Notes: generated by a model from the letters alone, not told the origin. Shown: positions 36,793-47,623, counted from the first letter of the stretch. The stretch is 64,000 nt of DNA from DAOTWA01 sp963702935 (GCA_963702935.1 OY969772.1:4278001-4342000), one strand, 5' to 3'. Made by a program: numbers and translations.

Positions 36793-39700
36793 CTAAGCCT
36801 TAACAGCGCGCACCTGCACCAAAGGCAGCTCCAGATAGAAAGTACTGCCCCTTCCGAGCTGGCTCTCCACCCAGACGCGCCCGCCATGCCGCTCTACAAT
36901 CGATTTGACGATCGCCAGACCCAGCCCGCTGCCGCGCTGCATGTGGGCTTCGCGTTGCCCCCCGCGATAGAATTTTTCAAAGAGCCTCGGCTGGTCCAGG
37001 GGCGCAATGCCGATGCCGTTATCCTGGATCTCGAACAAGACCGCCTCCGGGCGACGGCGCAGCTTCACCTTGACCTGGCCGCCCACAGCCGTATATTTTA
37101 TCGCATTTTCCACCAGGTTGAAAAGGGCCTGTTGCAAGAGCGCCTGGTCCGCGTCGATCACCGGGTTTTGGTCCACAGGGTATTCGCGCTGAAGCTGGAT
37201 GGATTTCTGCGCAGCCTGCACCTGTAGCAAATTGAGCACCCTCTCGGATACGTCGATCACCGGCACCTTCTCCAACTGAAGGCCTATACCGGCCTCGATG
37301 CGCCCCAGGTCCAGCAGGCTGACCACCAGGCGCGTCATGCTCTCGACGCCGGTGAGGATCTTGCGCACGTACCCCTTTTGCTCCTCGTTCAAATCGCCCA
37401 CCATCTGGAGCATGGAGGCGTTGCCGCGCACCAGGGTCAAAGGCGAGCGCAAGTCGTGGCTGACGGTGGCCACAAAATCGGATTTGAGCGAGTCCAGCTC
37501 CTTGTAGTGGGTGATGTCGCGCAGGATGCACACCCGGCCGACGAGCTGGCCGTCAGCTACCACCGCAGAAACCGCGGCGTAATAGGTGCGCCCGTTGGGG
37601 AAGGCAATTTCCGTCGAAGGATGCTTCTCAAGCGAGGCGTTCAGCAGCTCCAGCAAATTGGGCTGGGTAATGATCTCCTGGATCGGGTGGCCGACCATCG
37701 GGGTGCCCGCCATGCCCGGGATCTGCGTGGCGGCCGGATTCGAGAGCAACAGCCGGTTCTCCTGGTCTGTCACCAGGATGGGGTCCGGAACGGAAGCCAG
37801 GATGGATTCCATCCTCTGCCGCCCGATTTCTGCGGTGGCGTACAAACGCGCGTTGGCCGCCGCCAGGGCCGCCTGCCCGGCCAACGTGCTCAGAAAGCGG
37901 GTTTCTTCCTCGGAGAGGCGTCGCGGGTTGTCGTAGGCCACCCACAGGGTGCCGTAATAGCGATTCTCGTGCCTGAGCGGCACCGCCAGGATGGCCATGG
38001 GATAGGGTTGGCCGGGCGCCAGGTTGAGGCTGCGCCCGCGCGGTAAATTCGTCAACAACAGCCGGTCGTGTTGGCGCGAAAGCGCCAAAATCTGCTCGTC
38101 CAGGCTTGAATACAGCTCGCTGGCCGGGCCCAGCCCAAAACGTGTCTGCACCTGCGCCTGCACCTCCGCAAAAGGCTCGCCGGAAAGCACTACCCGCGCC
38201 ATAGAAGCCCCGCTCGCCAGGGCCGCTTCCAAAATCGGCTGGACGGCGTCTTGCATTTCCAGGCTGGAGGCTACGCCCCGGCTGACCAGCAGCAAACGAT
38301 TGAGCTCTTCCAGGCGGGCCTTGAGGCTGACCCGCATTTGTTCGAAGGCCCGGCGCAACTGCCCCACCTCGTCCACGCCTTGCACCGGTAGCGGATGATC
38401 GAGCTGTCCTTGTGAGATCCGTCCGGCCTCTTCCGCCAGCGTGTGCAGGGAAGCTGTTACCGTCCTCAGGCTGAAGCGCAAATATCCGATGGCCAGGAGG
38501 GCGATGAGGGCGATCAGCACCAGCATGGGAGCGGCAATGTACAAAGAAAGCTCCTGCGCTTTGCGAAAAGGCACGCTCAGGGCAATCGCCCACGGGCGCC
38601 CCACGACCGGCTGGTAGAACACCAGTTGGCGCGTCCCATCGGGGGCCGTGGAGTCGAAGAAATCGGCATTTTCAGGCATTGCGCCCCGATACGGGGTCAT
38701 AACCTGGCCGGCGATCGGAGAATATAGAATCATCTGATTCTCGTCGATGATCACTCCCTGGCCGCCGATGTCGGCCATATTCTGCATGGCCTTGATGATC
38801 GGTTGGGTAAACGGGTTAGAAGCCAGGTCGCTACGTGCGATGAGCACGCCGACGCTCACTCCGCGAGCGTCCTTTACCGGGGCGATGAAAGAAATCTGAG
38901 CGGTGGTCCCGCCGTTGGCCGGCGGCGCGGTATAGGATTGGACGGCCACGCCGTTCAAGGCCAGCTTAATCCCGGCCGTTTCCTCCGCCGTGGGGGAGAT
39001 CTGCTCGTAATTCGCCTCAGGGTAACCGGTTACCGGATGCTCCTGCTTATCCAGGTAGTAGATTTGCTCAAAGAAGGGCACCGAGCGCAGATCCTGAGAT
39101 AAAAGCTGGGAGAGCTGCGCCGGCGTCGCGCTTGCCAGCCGAGAATCATCTGCCAATTGAATGATCAGATTCTGGCCGGCTTCCAGGAAAAACGGCACGC
39201 TATCGGATGCGATCTGGGCCGTGCTGGACAGGCGATCGCGCAGCATTTGCGTGGATGCGTTTCCGGCGACGATCCAATCCCCGGCTCCCAAGGTCAGCAG
39301 CAGCAGGAGAATCAGCGGCCAGGTGCGGTAGAAGAAACGGGTTTGCAGGCTCGATTCGACCGGCGAGGGGATCAAGGAAACGTTCCTGCCCCAAGCCAGG
39401 GGGAAAGCCCGGGCTACGCCCTCTGCCACCAGGCCCGCCACCAGCAATTCTCCCCCCATGGCCAGCATAGAGGGCGCGAAGTGGGTGATAGCATAATCCA
39501 GGCGGGAGACGATCGGGCCGCCCGTCCCCAGGAAAGCCTCGATTAAATAGAGCGGAACGTCCAGCAAGAAAATTCCTATGGCCGCCACCAGGGGACGGCG
39601 CAAGGCGCGATAGAAGGGGGTGCGATAACGCTGCCGGACGGCGCTCGCGAACAGCAGCGCGAGGCCGCCCAGCTCCAGGGGGGTAAAGAAGCTGTGCGTC

Positions 39701-40089
39701 TCGAAGAGCGCGATGAGCGTGCCCGAAAAAAGGCCCAGCGCTGACGCCGGGAGCGGGCCTAACAGGCCGGCCGCCAGGATCCAGGGCAATGCGGAGAAGA
39801 CGATCAGCGCCGCCCCGCGCGGCTCGGCCGGGAAACCGGGCAGGGGCAAGGCCCCTCCCACCGGAAGGCGCAGCCCCAAGAACAGGCTGGTCAAGGGCAC
39901 CGCCAAAGCCAGCCCCCCCAGGAGGATTAATTTCTTCGGTTCCCACCCACGCAACGGGTCTTCTCGCCAGTGATACACCCCATAGACGAACAACACGGCC
40001 AGGATCGACCATCCAACCCAATTGACCAGCTCATTGGGCTGGAAGGGGGTGGTATTCATCTGCGCGAGCAGGGAGAAAAAGAAGGTCAT
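36793..40089 (-). CDS. Membrane sensor histidine kinase with Cache, HAMP, GAF and PAS domains
   Basis: This 1098-residue kinase opens with about eight membrane segments (1-270), then an external double-Cache-like sensor (about 285-520, LIIQLADDSRLASATPAQL and later MQNMADIGGQGVIIDENQM), a further span, HAMP (about 545-600), GAF (about 615-765) and PAS (about 780-865). The kinase core has phospho-acceptor His878 in VSHDLRSPLTLV, N-box FNLVENAIKYT, G1 DNGIGIAP, F-box EKFYRGG and G2 GSGLGLAI. No response regulator is adjacent. The signal is unknown; Cache plus GAF suggest a small molecule. Confidence 0.9.
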   Translation of the reverse strand: MTFFFSLLAQMNTTPFQPNELVNWVGWSILAVLFVYGVYHWREDPLRGWEPKKLILLGGLALAVPLTSLFLGLRLPVGGALPLPGFPAEPRGAALIVFSALPWILAAGLLGPLPASALGLFSGTLIALFETHSFFTPLELGGLALLFASAVRQRYRTPFYRALRRPLVAAIGIFLLDVPLYLIEAFLGTGGPIVSRLDYAITHFAPSMLAMGGELLVAGLVAEGVARAFPLAWGRNVSLIPSPVESSLQTRFFYRTWPLILLLLLTLGAGDWIVAGNASTQMLRDRLSSTAQIASDSVPFFLEAGQNLIIQLADDSRLASATPAQLSQLLSQDLRSVPFFEQIYYLDKQEHPVTGYPEANYEQISPTAEETAGIKLALNGVAVQSYTAPPANGGTTAQISFIAPVKDARGVSVGVLIARSDLASNPFTQPIIKAMQNMADIGGQGVIIDENQMILYSPIAGQVMTPYRGAMPENADFFDSTAPDGTRQLVFYQPVVGRPWAIALSVPFRKAQELSLYIAAPMLVLIALIALLAIGYLRFSLRTVTASLHTLAEEAGRISQGQLDHPLPVQGVDEVGQLRRAFEQMRVSLKARLEELNRLLLVSRGVASSLEMQDAVQPILEAALASGASMARVVLSGEPFAEVQAQVQTRFGLGPASELYSSLDEQILALSRQHDRLLLTNLPRGRSLNLAPGQPYPMAILAVPLRHENRYYGTLWVAYDNPRRLSEEETRFLSTLAGQAALAAANARLYATAEIGRQRMESILASVPDPILVTDQENRLLLSNPAATQIPGMAGTPMVGHPIQEIITQPNLLELLNASLEKHPSTEIAFPNGRTYYAAVSAVVADGQLVGRVCILRDITHYKELDSLKSDFVATVSHDLRSPLTLVRGNASMLQMVGDLNEEQKGYVRKILTGVESMTRLVVSLLDLGRIEAGIGLQLEKVPVIDVSERVLNLLQVQAAQKSIQLQREYPVDQNPVIDADQALLQQALFNLVENAIKYTAVGGQVKVKLRRRPEAVLFEIQDNGIGIAPLDQPRLFEKFYRGGQREAHMQRGSGLGLAIVKSIVERHGGRVWVESQLGRGSTFYLELPLVQVRAVKA

Positions 40090-40139
40090 GGGGAGATCCC
40101 GCGAAGCTGGTGTGATTAGATTATAGCATCACACGGCTA

Positions 40140-41473
40140 TTAACGCTGGCGCCTGGCCTGCCGGTCAAAACCTTGCCAGGCCGAACGATAATAAAAAGGC
40201 GCCGGGCGGCGCACGGGCGCCCCGCTGACGCGCCGCATCCATTCCCGGCCGGCCGAGTTCCGCTCGTTCGAAGCAGCGCGTCGAAAACGCCAGCCGCTCA
40301 GCCGGCGAGGACCCTTTACAGCCCGCCTCTTCTCGCAAAAATTCCTCTTCCAAGGCATCGCGCTCGCCCTTGTATAAGGCCAGGCGCGCGGAATAGTCGC
40401 GCAGGACTTCACGGTGGAGCGCTTCGTGCCGCCACCACAAGGCAGCCGGGTCGTATTCGCCGCTCGGAGCCGGGCCTGTCTCAGGCAGCCCGCTTTCCAG
40501 CCAGACCGGCTTGAAAATTCCCGTGCACGGGGCAGACGTGCCCGTCAGCCAGTGGGTCATTCCCTCAGCCGAAATGTGCGCGACCATCGACCCGACCGAC
40601 TGGCTCGTTCGCACCGGCCCGAACCCGGCGTGCATGCACACGTCCGCGCCGGTCAGCCCGCCCGCCGGCCCCCACCGGGCGTCTCCAGCCTTAGCGTGGC
40701 TGCGTAAGACCCCCATGACCATCTCGACCGTGATCTGCCCCTTTTTCTGCTTGAGCGAGTCCAGCGTACACGTCTGGCGCGCCCTGGCGTCGCTCAGAGT
40801 CGTGTACAGGAAATCGGAGTAACATCCGGCGAAATCGAAATCCTGGCCCCGCTTGCACCAGCCTTTGGAAACGGCGTAATCGACGAGGCCCGGGGAAGCA
40901 AGCTCCCATTCCTTGCCGATGGTGAGCGCGTTCGAGATCGAGCGCACGTCCTCCACTTTCACGGCTGCCCATTGCCGCCCGGCCGTCTCGAGCACCCAGG
41001 CTTCCGTGCGGTCTCCGATGAGGAAGCTGTTGTGATAGTAAAAGGCGTGGGCGAACCCGCAATTTCCACCCTGGCCGTAGGTTTCCAGCAGCCCGACGAT
41101 CGTCTCCAGCGCCGCTTGCGCGTTGCGGGCGCGTTCCAGCGCCAGGCGGATGAAATCCATGCCGATCAGCCCGGGGCCTTTATCGTAAGGCACGCGGGTG
41201 AATACGGCTTCATTGCCGATCACGACGCCGTGCTCGTTGGCGCCCATCTCTGCCCCCCAAATCCAGAACGGTTTGGCCAGCAGCACAGCATAAGTTTCGT
41301 GGAACCTGTGGAATTTCTACGTACGTGCACCGCACCGCGCTTCCGGAAGAATGAACGGCCGCCGGGATCAGCGCTACCTGGTGAGCCTCGTTAGGCTCGC
41401 GATCGCTGTTCTTGCCAAAGATCACCGAGCCGTCCGCGGTGGCATTGCCTAAAGCGATCAGTGTGTCGCACAT
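40140..41473 (-). CDS. C69-family dipeptidase/secernin-like protein, two frameshifts
   Basis: ATG 41473 gives MCDTLIALGNATADGSVIFGK; Cys2 should become the N-terminal nucleophile, as in peptidase family C69 and secernins. A one-base indel near 41302 shifts EIPQV into HETYAVLLAKPFWIWGAEMG and NEHGVVIGNEAVFT. A second near 40245-40258 shifts CFERAE into REWMRRVSG and AFYYRSAW-type ending, stopping at 40140. The corrected length is about 443 residues. The protein should cleave dipeptides or be a non-peptidase secernin relative. It is followed downstream by the large sensor kinase and preceded by plsC, but spacing does not prove an operon. Confidence 0.82.
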
Positions 41474-41477
41474 GCGT

Positions 41478-42155
41478 CTACCTGGCGTATACGCCCCGGT
41501 ATTCGCGGGGCAACAGGCTGGCCAGGCGCGCCATGACGTAATCGATCTTGCGTTGGCGCACCGCTTTGGGCAGCTCGCCGGCCGGCTCGACTTCGGGCAG
41601 GGCGAAAGCTTCCCCGATCTTCATTTCGATGGCCGGGCGCTTGCCGCTCAGGGCCTTCTTCAAGAAGTCGTCCGTCGTTCCGGTAATTCCTACCGGGATC
41701 ACCGGCGCGTGGGTGCGCTCGATCAGGTAAACCAGGCCAGACTTGCCCGGGCGCATGCCCGGCACGTGCGAGCGCCCGCCTTCCGGAGCCATCATCAACG
41801 GGTAGCCCGCCCGCAGCACCTGCAACATGCGTTCCATGGCCTTACGATCCACTTCTCCACGCTGGATGGGGATGCCCCCGTACAGCTTCGCCAGGATATT
41901 TTGGCCGGGGCGATTCCACACGTCCGCCGCTCCCAGGGCTTCCGGCGCAGTTGGCCAGAACGTGAGCACTACCGGCGGGTCGAAGAGCGAGACGTGGTTG
42001 AACACGATGAAATACGGCCCCTCGGCAGGGATATTTTCCAGGCCGGTAATATTCACACGGGCCATAGTCCGGAAGACCACTCGAAATAGATGGCGCAGTA
42101 CCCAGCGCAGGACGCGAAAATGCAACGGGGGGCGGTAGGGGGTGTCAGTCGTCAT
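41478..42155 (-). CDS. plsC: 1-acyl-sn-glycerol-3-phosphate acyltransferase
   Basis: This 225-residue PlsC-family acyltransferase forms phosphatidic acid at the inner membrane. The acyltransferase motifs are present: NHVSLFDPP (NHx4D), the GGIPIQRGEVD region, and PEGGRSH (motif III). An N-terminal hydrophobic patch (about 12-35) may anchor it. It overlaps the cmk stop by 11 bases, so the two are cotranscribed, a common pairing of cmk with plsC. It is just 4 bases from the dipeptidase start. Confidence 0.92.
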   Translation of the reverse strand: MTTDTPYRPPLHFRVLRWVLRHLFRVVFRTMARVNITGLENIPAEGPYFIVFNHVSLFDPPVVLTFWPTAPEALGAADVWNRPGQNILAKLYGGIPIQRGEVDRKAMERMLQVLRAGYPLMMAPEGGRSHVPGMRPGKSGLVYLIERTHAPVIPVGITGTTDDFLKKALSGKRPAIEMKIGEAFALPEVEPAGELPKAVRQRKIDYVMARLASLLPREYRGVYAR

Positions 42156-42825
42156 AGAACAGTCTTTTCACTTTCAATAGAACTTCGGAGATATTCAAGC
42201 CGTCGGAATTCAACCTCTGGGCGTCTTCGGCCGGCCGCAAGGGCGCCACCGTCCGGGTCGAATCGATCTTATCGCGGCGGCGCATAGCTGCCAGGATGTC
42301 CTCCAGCGTGGCCTCTTCGCCGCGGCTGCGCATTTCTTCGTAGCGGCGCCGGGCGCGTTCCTCGACGGAAGCATCCAGGTAAATCTTCAAGTCGGCGTCC
42401 GGGAAAACCACCGTACCGATGTCCCGGCCCACCATCACCACCCGTCCACGCATCCCGATGCGGCGTTGTTGGGCGGTCATGGATTTGCGCACTCCGCGAT
42501 AAGCAGAGACTTGCGAGACGTTGGCTTCGACTTCAGGGCTGCGGATTTCCCAGGTGATGTCCTTGCCGTCGGCCAGGACATCGTAGGCGCGCCCGTCCTC
42601 GACCGATGATGGGCGCACGTCGATCTGCGTTCTTTCCGCCAGGTCGGTGACGGCAGCCTCATCGTCCAGGGAGCGGCTGCTTTGCATCGCAATCCAGGTA
42701 ATGGCGCGATACATCGCGCCCGTGTCGACGTAGAGATAGCCCAGCTCTTCAGCCAAAAGCTGTCCTAAAGTGGATTTGCCCGAGGCAGCCGGGCCGTCAA
42801 TAGCGATGATGCTTGGAATACTCAT
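42145..42825 (-). CDS. cmk: Cytidylate kinase
   Basis: ATG 42825 has GGGAG close upstream; the longer frame to 42870 starts in a non-conserved leader. This 226-residue protein phosphorylates CMP and dCMP. P-loop GPAASGKSTLGQLLAEELG, then YVDTGAMYRA, MRGRVVMVGRDIGTVVFPDAD and RDKIDSTRTVAPL are the cmk signature blocks, including the arginine pair that binds CMP. It is the first gene of a cmk-plsC unit, with a 140-base gap to the next gene. Confidence 0.94.
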   Translation of the reverse strand: MSIPSIIAIDGPAASGKSTLGQLLAEELGYLYVDTGAMYRAITWIAMQSSRSLDDEAAVTDLAERTQIDVRPSSVEDGRAYDVLADGKDITWEIRSPEVEANVSQVSAYRGVRKSMTAQQRRIGMRGRVVMVGRDIGTVVFPDADLKIYLDASVEERARRRYEEMRSRGEEATLEDILAAMRRRDKIDSTRTVAPLRPAEDAQRLNSDGLNISEVLLKVKRLFYDD

Positions 42826-42967
42826 ATACTCCCGATATGCGCTTTTCCAAACCAGGAACGGTAGGATCATGCGGCGGTTGCGAGGGTTTAACGCGAAGGT
42901 TTTCAGAAATCGATTATAACCGATAAGACCTCATCGGCCAAAAATTTTCGTCTGGGGGAACTTCATC

Positions 42968-44696
42968 TTAAGGGGTCTGACCCTGGGAAGAGGCATTCCC
43001 GCCGGGGGACAAATCCGTCCGCGCCCACAAGATCAGCGAGGTGTCTTGCTCCTGAATCTCGCGGAAGACGAGCCAGGGCAGCCAGTCCGAGGAAATGACC
43101 AACGACCAGTTGGGGGTACGGTACCACACGAAGCTCTCTCCCCGGTACGCAGCGGTCAACGCCGGCTGCTGCTCTTGTTGAGGGGCGATCACCACCGGCG
43201 TCGTCACACCGCCGGAGATTTGATCGACGTAGGTGACCTGGTCGAAATCGCGCAAGTCCCATTTCAAAGCCGGCGAGGAGAAGCCCGCTACGGTCACGGC
43301 CAGCGCGTGAGCGTCCCCGGTGTTCCAGTCGGAGAGGTTAGACAGGGTTTGGGTCAACAGGGTAGATTGGGCGGTGAAGGGCGCCGGATACCACAATTCC
43401 CTGCCGGGATAGCCGTGCAATCCGGCCGCTGACCAGGAGGCAAACACAGTATAGGCCAGCAGCGCCAGCGATCCCCCCCACAACAGCCCATGGCCGGCCA
43501 CCCTGGGGACCGCCCCACACCACCAGCAGACTGGCCAGTCCCAGCAGCAGCACGACCCCGCCCACCGCGAACCAGCGCATCTGCGCGTTGGCCGCGCCGC
43601 CAATCTGGTTGGCGATGGCGGCCAGGTTCATCCCCAGATACACGCTGGCGCCTAACACGAACACCATCTGGCCCAGGGTCGCCAGGAGCTCTTCGGGGTG
43701 GTAATTCAGGTATTGCACGATCTGCCGGGTAGCCAATGCCCACAAAGGCAGGATCGCCCACGCCAGGTCGCTCACCTGGCGAGCGGGGTAGATCAGCGCC
43801 AACAGCAAGGCGACCACCGCCCATAAAGACAGGAAGCGATCCAGGCTGTCTCCTCCACGAAGGCTGCGCGCCATTCTCCACACGCCCAGGGCCAGGGCCA
43901 TCCATTCGTAGACGGCCAGGGAAGCCAGCAAGCGCAAGGGAGAGACGCCCGAAGGCGAGGCCCAGCCGCTCAGGTAAGCCGGCAAGCTGGAAGCCGCCGC
44001 GCTCAAGCCCCTGGGCGCCAGGAAGAAAAGGCTCCCCACCGCCAGGAAAGTTACCCCGGCCGCGATCAAGGCCGGGCGATAAAATCCGGCTCGTCCCCCT
44101 CCGCTCGCTTCGCCGGGATCGTGGTTGGCGCCTCCCGGCACCTGCCCGCCCCGCCGGCTCTGCATGGCGACCGCGATGCCGATCCCCAGCAGGCCCGGCC
44201 AGAGCGTCGCCCCGCCCAACAAAGCCAGGCCGGCAAAGATGCCTGCCCAGGTGGGCCTGTCGGCCAGCCATAGGGCCAACGCCAGGATCACCGCGCTGAT
44301 CGCCATGGCGCTCCCTCCCGCCTGGCGGGAGATGGCCACGAGGCCGGGATCAATGGCGATGGCAAAGGCCAATAACAACGCGGCCTTCCGGCCTAACCGG
44401 TCGCGCAAGATCCAGGGAGCCAGCACCAGCAGGCTGCCAAATACGGCCGGCCAGAAGCGGGCCAGGAAATCTGTGCTCCCAAACAGGAAGAAGAACGCCC
44501 CGGTCAGGAGCAAATAGCCGGCATTCGCTCCCAGGATGGGATGAGCGCCGCGTGCGATGTCTAGAGCTTGCAGCGCCCAGCCGGCCTCTACGTCGTTGAC
44601 CGGCGCCGCCCCCAGGTGGAAGAATCTCAAAGCGAGCGCCAGAAGCAGGGCCAGGGGGTAGAGCATATCCTCAAAGGTGAGTTTGCGTAGGTCCAT
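42968..44696 (-). CDS. Multi-spanning glycosyltransferase-like membrane protein, frameshifted
   Basis: ATG 44696 follows the upstream stop at 44698 directly, so translation is coupled. One base missing or extra at the C4 run 43513-43516 joins LASLLVVWG to AVPRVAGHGLL. The corrected protein is about 575 residues with about a dozen membrane segments, then an external soluble tail (from about 460: WYPAPFTAQSTLL to GREIQ-like). The first helix pair has HLGAAPVNDVEAGWALQAL, resembling the D-E motif loops of GT39/PMT-type transferases. It probably transfers sugars from a lipid carrier. It closes the envelope-glycan block. Confidence 0.7.
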
Positions 44697-44697
44697 T

Positions 44698-47235
44698 TTA
44701 ATTTCCCTGATTGCCTGTGGCCGGCAGGATCGACTGCGGCACCTCATAAATCGTCACGTCGCCTTGCTGGAAAACAGATGCGAGGTTGCCCTGGAATTTA
44801 TTCTCGCTGACGTGATAGGTGCTGCGCTCATAGCTCCCAATGTAGATATAACGGATATTGTACTCTTGAATGATTCTCAGCGCCTCATCCCAGTTGGCCG
44901 TCTCGTAAAGGGTGGTCAGGTCCGTCCGCCGCTGGTTCAGGAAACCATAATCCCGCCCCCATTGCTGCTCGTGGCCGAACCACCCCAGCACGTCAGCGTC
45001 TCCCGAGAGCATGGCCACCCGCGCGTAGCCGGTATAATCCCCGCCCGTAGGATCGACGGCCTCGGCCACGACCCCTGGCGCGGCGGACTTCAGCCAGTTG
45101 ATCCCGGCCGCGTCGTCGGGATAGGTGCGATCGAAATAAGCGTTGCCGTCCAGGGTAAAGCCGCTGCCGGGGTTGAAATTGTTGGTCTTATTCAGCAAGC
45201 TGAACACCGGGTAGGCCAGCGCCATGGCGAACAGAACCACCAGCCCGGCCCGGTACACAACTCCCCAACTGCGCCGCAGACTTTGCAGCAAGACCGCCGT
45301 TCCAAAAGCCGCCGCGATTCCCCACAGGATCCAGGCCTGGAAATAGAATTTGAAGATAGTGTTCATGCGCGTGCCGAACTGGTCGCGCAGGTAGAAGAAT
45401 TCGGGGGCCAGCACCAACAAGGCGCCGAACAGCACCACCAGCAACAGCATCGGGTTGGCCGAAGGGATGGATTCGGGGAGAGGCTCCTGCGCCTCAGGCG
45501 CCAACTCGCTTTCCCCCTTGGGGCGGTAAAGCAGTCCCCAGCCCAGGGCGATTAAAATAGCCAGCGTGATCCACGTGCCGGGCGCCAATAAGCGCTGCAC
45601 CAGGGCCGTGGACAGGAGCGTGCGGATCCCCTCCGCTAAAGCTCCCTGGCTGTCGAGGAAGATGCTCCCCACGTTGGGCACCAGGCTGATGGCGAAAGCA
45701 TACGCGAAGGAGAGCAGCCACAGGCCGGCGATCAGCCCCAGTGAAACCTTCAGACCGTTCACGAGCGCCTTGCCGGAGCCTTCGCGCCGCCACAGGAAGA
45801 TCAAATAGGCAAACACCGGCAGGATCAGGGGCGCAAACATCACCCAGAAGAACGTGCCGCGGGTGAAAAAGATCGTGCTGGGCACCGGGCCGCCGGCTTG
45901 AGAAGTAAAGCCCACGTAAAAGGGGAGGTACAGGATCACCCCGCTCACTCCCAGGGCGGCTGCCAGGCCGATAAAATCGCCGATCCGCGACCAGCGCCAT
46001 CCGGCCTGCTGGCAGCGCCGCAGGGTATAAGCCGCGCTGAAGAGCGCCAGATAGATGGGAAAATCCCAGGTGTTCAGGAAGGCCAGGCCGCCCAGGCAGA
46101 CTGCCCCCAGGAGGAAACTGGGCACGCTCAAGGGGATCTCCAGGCCAAGCACCTGGAAATGCCCATTCTTGCGATCCAGATAAACGTTCAACACCATGCC
46201 CAGGATCAGCAAGGCGAACGGCATGGTCAATACGTGCGGGTGCAGGTCGGCCAGCAAATACGAGAAGAAGGGAAACTCGTCGATGATCTCATGGCTGGTG
46301 CCCGTCAGGTCGAAATCTTGCAGGACGCGCGAAGCTCGCCACCACAGGAGGCCGGTTGGCCGGCTGGGCATCCACGACAGGGGCAGCGGGGGCGGGCTGG
46401 TCAATTCCTGGATGTTGAGCCACTGCCAGAAAGAGGAAGTCCACGTTCCGTCTGCCGCCTGCTGCCAGAAAAGGCCGCGCGCGTGCAGCACATCCAGAAA
46501 GCCCTCCAGGTTGCTGACGATCAAAATGAAGAATGGGCCCAACAGCGGCAGCCCTAGCGGGAGTTTCCAGCGCCTCTTTTCTCCGGGAGCCTGTTTGCCT
46601 TCCGCGTGAGCTTTCCACAAGGCCAACAAATTGGCGACCAGCCCATACGCGCCCAGGGCGGTCAGCGCGAAGACCATGGAGATCGCCAGGTTGAAGCCCA
46701 CCCCGGAGCTGGCTCCCGTCAGGCGCACCAGCATGGCCACGATCACATATCCGAAATAATAATAGGAGATGGCGTATCCGGAGAGCCAGGGATCGTGCGG
46801 CGGGAAAGTAGGCGAGCGCAAGATGGCGTTGATGAAGGCCAGCTCCATGGGCTTTTCGGTGTTGATGATGTAGGGGTTGGCCGAGCGCACGAAAGCCCAC
46901 AACAGGAAGGCCAAGAGGAAGACCAGCTCGGTGGAGATCACGTACTTGCGATGATCCCGCAGCCATGTGAGGATTTCCCGGAAGCGCCCACCCCAGGCCG
47001 CCCAGGCGCTCAACGCGAGCAGCCCGGCAAACGCCAGCAGCTCGCCGCCGCTATTGTTTTGCAGGATGTTGAGCGAGGTCAGCAGCCAGAAAATGTACCC
47101 CCACAGCAGCAATCCCAGCGCCTTGACGAAAGCGTATCCCCGATCCGGGAGGGCCGGCAGCAAACGGAAGGCCAGCGGCAAGGCCGCCAGGCCGGTGACG
47201 AAAACCAGAAGGTACCACAGGATCAGCGTCAGCAT
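44698..47235 (-). CDS. DUF2298 (Chlor_Arch_YYY) integral membrane protein
   Basis: This 845-residue, very hydrophobic protein has about 18-20 membrane segments. It holds the family's YYYxG-type motif as AISYYYFGYVIVAMLVR, the TEKPMELAFINAI and HPHVLTMPFALL loops, and a C-terminal external domain (AAGINWLKSAAPGVVAEAVD). Single-copy members of this family are about 700-900 residues, matching this one. The species range is Archaea, Chloroflexota and a few clostridia, and no enzyme activity is known. It is 22 bases below the DUF952 gene and coupled to the next glycosyltransferase-like gene, suggesting a role in surface glycan synthesis. Confidence 0.88.
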   Translation of the reverse strand: MLTLILWYLLVFVTGLAALPLAFRLLPALPDRGYAFVKALGLLLWGYIFWLLTSLNILQNNSGGELLAFAGLLALSAWAAWGGRFREILTWLRDHRKYVISTELVFLLAFLLWAFVRSANPYIINTEKPMELAFINAILRSPTFPPHDPWLSGYAISYYYFGYVIVAMLVRLTGASSGVGFNLAISMVFALTALGAYGLVANLLALWKAHAEGKQAPGEKRRWKLPLGLPLLGPFFILIVSNLEGFLDVLHARGLFWQQAADGTWTSSFWQWLNIQELTSPPPLPLSWMPSRPTGLLWWRASRVLQDFDLTGTSHEIIDEFPFFSYLLADLHPHVLTMPFALLILGMVLNVYLDRKNGHFQVLGLEIPLSVPSFLLGAVCLGGLAFLNTWDFPIYLALFSAAYTLRRCQQAGWRWSRIGDFIGLAAALGVSGVILYLPFYVGFTSQAGGPVPSTIFFTRGTFFWVMFAPLILPVFAYLIFLWRREGSGKALVNGLKVSLGLIAGLWLLSFAYAFAISLVPNVGSIFLDSQGALAEGIRTLLSTALVQRLLAPGTWITLAILIALGWGLLYRPKGESELAPEAQEPLPESIPSANPMLLLVVLFGALLVLAPEFFYLRDQFGTRMNTIFKFYFQAWILWGIAAAFGTAVLLQSLRRSWGVVYRAGLVVLFAMALAYPVFSLLNKTNNFNPGSGFTLDGNAYFDRTYPDDAAGINWLKSAAPGVVAEAVDPTGGDYTGYARVAMLSGDADVLGWFGHEQQWGRDYGFLNQRRTDLTTLYETANWDEALRIIQEYNIRYIYIGSYERSTYHVSENKFQGNLASVFQQGDVTIYEVPQSILPATGNQGN

Positions 47236-47257
47236 TGTTTACCGTTACAACACAAAT

Positions 47258-47596
47258 TCATTTGGCCGTCTCGGCCCCGAAGCGGCCATCCGCGCCGGGA
47301 TCGAAAGGCAGCACTCCGCTCACGGCCTCCAGGTTCAGCGCGCCGTAGATGTGCGGGAAGACCTCGCCGGTCGGCGCGGCCTCGTAGCGGATTTCAGGCG
47401 TGACCGCCGCTTCGTCGATCTCCAGGAGGATCAAATCCCGCCTGCCCGGGTAATAGTTATTGCCTACGCGAAATACCTGTTCCCACTTCGAGCAATGGAT
47501 GAAGCCTTCCGTCTGCAAAGTGTCGCCTTGATACGCGCCTTGCGCCTGCGCTTCTTCCCACGCGCTTCGGCTGGCGATGTGGTAAATCTTAGCCAT
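47258..47596 (-). CDS. DUF952 family protein
   Basis: This 112-residue soluble protein matches DUF952: KIYHIASRSAWEEAQAQGAY, GFIHCSKWEQV, NYYPGRRDLILLEID and FPHIYGALNLEAV. The family fold resembles ADP-ribosyltransferase-like or RNA 2'-phosphotransferase-like barrels and its function is unknown. It sits between the two large DUF2298 genes, 22 bases from one and 27 from the other. Its position inside a membrane-glycan operon is unexpected. Confidence 0.85.
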   Translation of the reverse strand: MAKIYHIASRSAWEEAQAQGAYQGDTLQTEGFIHCSKWEQVFRVGNNYYPGRRDLILLEIDEAAVTPEIRYEAAPTGEVFPHIYGALNLEAVSGVLPFDPGADGRFGAETAK

Positions 47597-47623
47597 CCTG
47601 TCCCTCCCTGCTCCAGGCCGCCA

